DNA of 5,407 nt from an uncultured Haemophilus sp. (GTDB lineage: Bacteria > Pseudomonadota > Gammaproteobacteria > Enterobacterales > Pasteurellaceae), in the NCBI GenBank assembly GCA_902481695.1, contig CABSXY010000132.1:1-5407 (forward strand). Direction: 5' to 3'. The position numbers and the translations under genes are program-made. Of this stretch, positions 4,964-5,407 are shown in pieces; position 1 is the first letter of the stretch, and every line of letters starts with the position of its first letter. The notes beneath the pieces were generated by a model. It was not told the origin of the DNA. It saw only the letters and a program-made list of their open reading frames with translations, and ran no database searches.

Positions 4964-5407
4964 ATGAACAATAAAATCGAAGATAAAGCAACTGAAGTAA
5001 AAGATACGACAGTGAATGCTGCAACACAAGTTAAAGATGCATTAGTTGCAGCGGCTAACTATATTAAAGATGCTGTGACACATAAAGCGTCTGAGGCAAA
5101 AGAAGTGGTTGAAGACAAAGCTACTGAAGTGAAAGATGTAACTGAAGATAAAGTATCTGAAGTAAGAAAAGCAGTTTCTGAAGCAAAAGAAGCAATTGAT
5201 GATAAAGCTACTGAAATGAAAAAAGCAATTGATGAAAAATTTTCTGAAGTAAAAAGAGCTGTCGAAGATAAAGCATCAGAAGTGAAAAAAGCAGTTTCAG
5301 AAGCAAAAGATGAAGTGGCAGATAAAGCAGCTGAGCTAAAAGATGAAGCTGAAGATAAAGCATCAGAAGCAAAAGATACGGTCTTAGGCAAAGTAGCTAA
5401 ATTAAAA
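4964..5407 (+). CDS. LEA-like repetitive helical protein (3'-partial)
   Basis: The frame is open from a well-placed ATG to the end of the window: 148 residues, no stop. I recognise the sequence type, not a proven function. The protein is rich in Lys (28), Ala (27), Glu (21), Val (19) and Asp (16), with no Cys, Trp or Pro and one Gly; Lys/Arg/Asp/Glu make up about 45% and net charge is about -7. There is no signal peptide or membrane helix; the most apolar part is ALVAAANYI (26-34). It consists of 11-residue units such as DKASEVKKAVS, with Ala, Val or Ile spaced 3-4-4, as in group 3 LEA proteins and in apolipoprotein or synuclein-type helices. Such proteins are often disordered in solution and helical on membranes or when dried. 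I recall a similar gene beside sixA in H. influenzae, unverified. It is set apart from sixA by a terminator and has its own strong ribosome binding site. A protective or membrane-surface role is inference; a long coiled coil is the alternative. Confidence 0.85.
   Translation, partial: MNNKIEDKATEVKDTTVNAATQVKDALVAAANYIKDAVTHKASEAKEVVEDKATEVKDVTEDKVSEVRKAVSEAKEAIDDKATEMKKAIDEKFSEVKRAVEDKASEVKKAVSEAKDEVADKAAELKDEAEDKASEAKDTVLGKVAKLK
5084..5407 (+). repeat. Coding tandem repeat, 40-residue (120-bp) period
   Basis: Within the LEA-like gene, residues 41-80, 81-120 and 121-148 (5084-5203, 5204-5323, 5324-5407) align without gaps as successive copies. Each full copy is an 11-mer, a second 11-mer, and an 18-mer made of an 11-mer plus a seven-residue insert (SEAKEAI in copy one, SEAKDEV in copy two). 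The third copy is cut by the window edge. The copies are similar, not identical, so this is a diverged coding repeat. Confidence 0.8.

Noticed and set aside
5059..5391. 110-residue open frame on the minus strand, Ser/Ala/Phe/Thr-rich and repetitive.
   Set aside because: It is the antisense of the repetitive LEA-like gene. Repeated sense codons such as GAA, GCA and AAA give few stops on the complement. It has no independent ribosome binding site or family resemblance.

Overview
This window is a chromosomal housekeeping block from a Pasteurellaceae bacterium, most likely a Haemophilus species near H. influenzae, H. haemolyticus or H. parainfluenzae. Four lines support this: the coding sequence is AT-rich with A/T-ending codons; the FtsH, GlmM and SixA proteins are clearly gammaproteobacterial; there are three exact copies of the 9-base Hin-type DNA uptake core (AAGTGCGGT or its complement); and the order ftsH-folP-glmM-sixA is, as I recall it, that of H. 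influenzae. The species call is inference.

Layout, all genes on the + strand: (1) ftsH, lacking only its first few codons, ends in a strong rho-independent terminator (1886-1915). (2) A short intergenic stretch has a perfect TATAAT box, then a full-length uptake signal that abuts the folP start codon where a ribosome binding site would be expected. (3) folP (dihydropteroate synthase) and glmM (phosphoglucosamine mutase) are 76 bases apart with no visible terminator between them, so they are probably cotranscribed; a G/C hairpin terminator follows glmM (4241-4264). (4) sixA, a small histidine-phosphatase gene, has its own terminator (4847-4882). (5) The window ends inside an open gene with an excellent ribosome binding site. 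It encodes a Lys/Glu/Ala-rich, repetitive, LEA-like helical protein with no Cys, Trp or Pro in the visible 148 residues.

The first genes are core functions: membrane protein quality control (FtsH), folate synthesis (FolP), the glucosamine-1-phosphate step toward UDP-GlcNAc, peptidoglycan and LPS (GlmM), and phosphohistidine signalling or PTS regulation (SixA). FtsH in E. coli sets LPS synthesis by degrading LpxC, and GlmM feeds the UDP-GlcNAc precursor of the same pathway, so the old ftsH-glmM neighbourhood makes some metabolic sense.

The least ordinary part is the last gene. Its visible protein is built from 11-residue helical repeats arranged as a higher-order 40-residue unit (11+11+18), seen about two and two-thirds times before the sequence runs out. 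Also worth checking is FolP, where the substrate-loop segment after Ser-Thr-Arg-Pro appears one residue longer than usual, at a place where small insertions are known to give sulfonamide resistance, and where a normally conserved Pro in the Asp-Pro-Gly-Phe-Gly motif is Met. I see no mobile element, CRISPR array, tRNA or rRNA, and no gene-free stretch over 300 bases (the longest is 181 bases).
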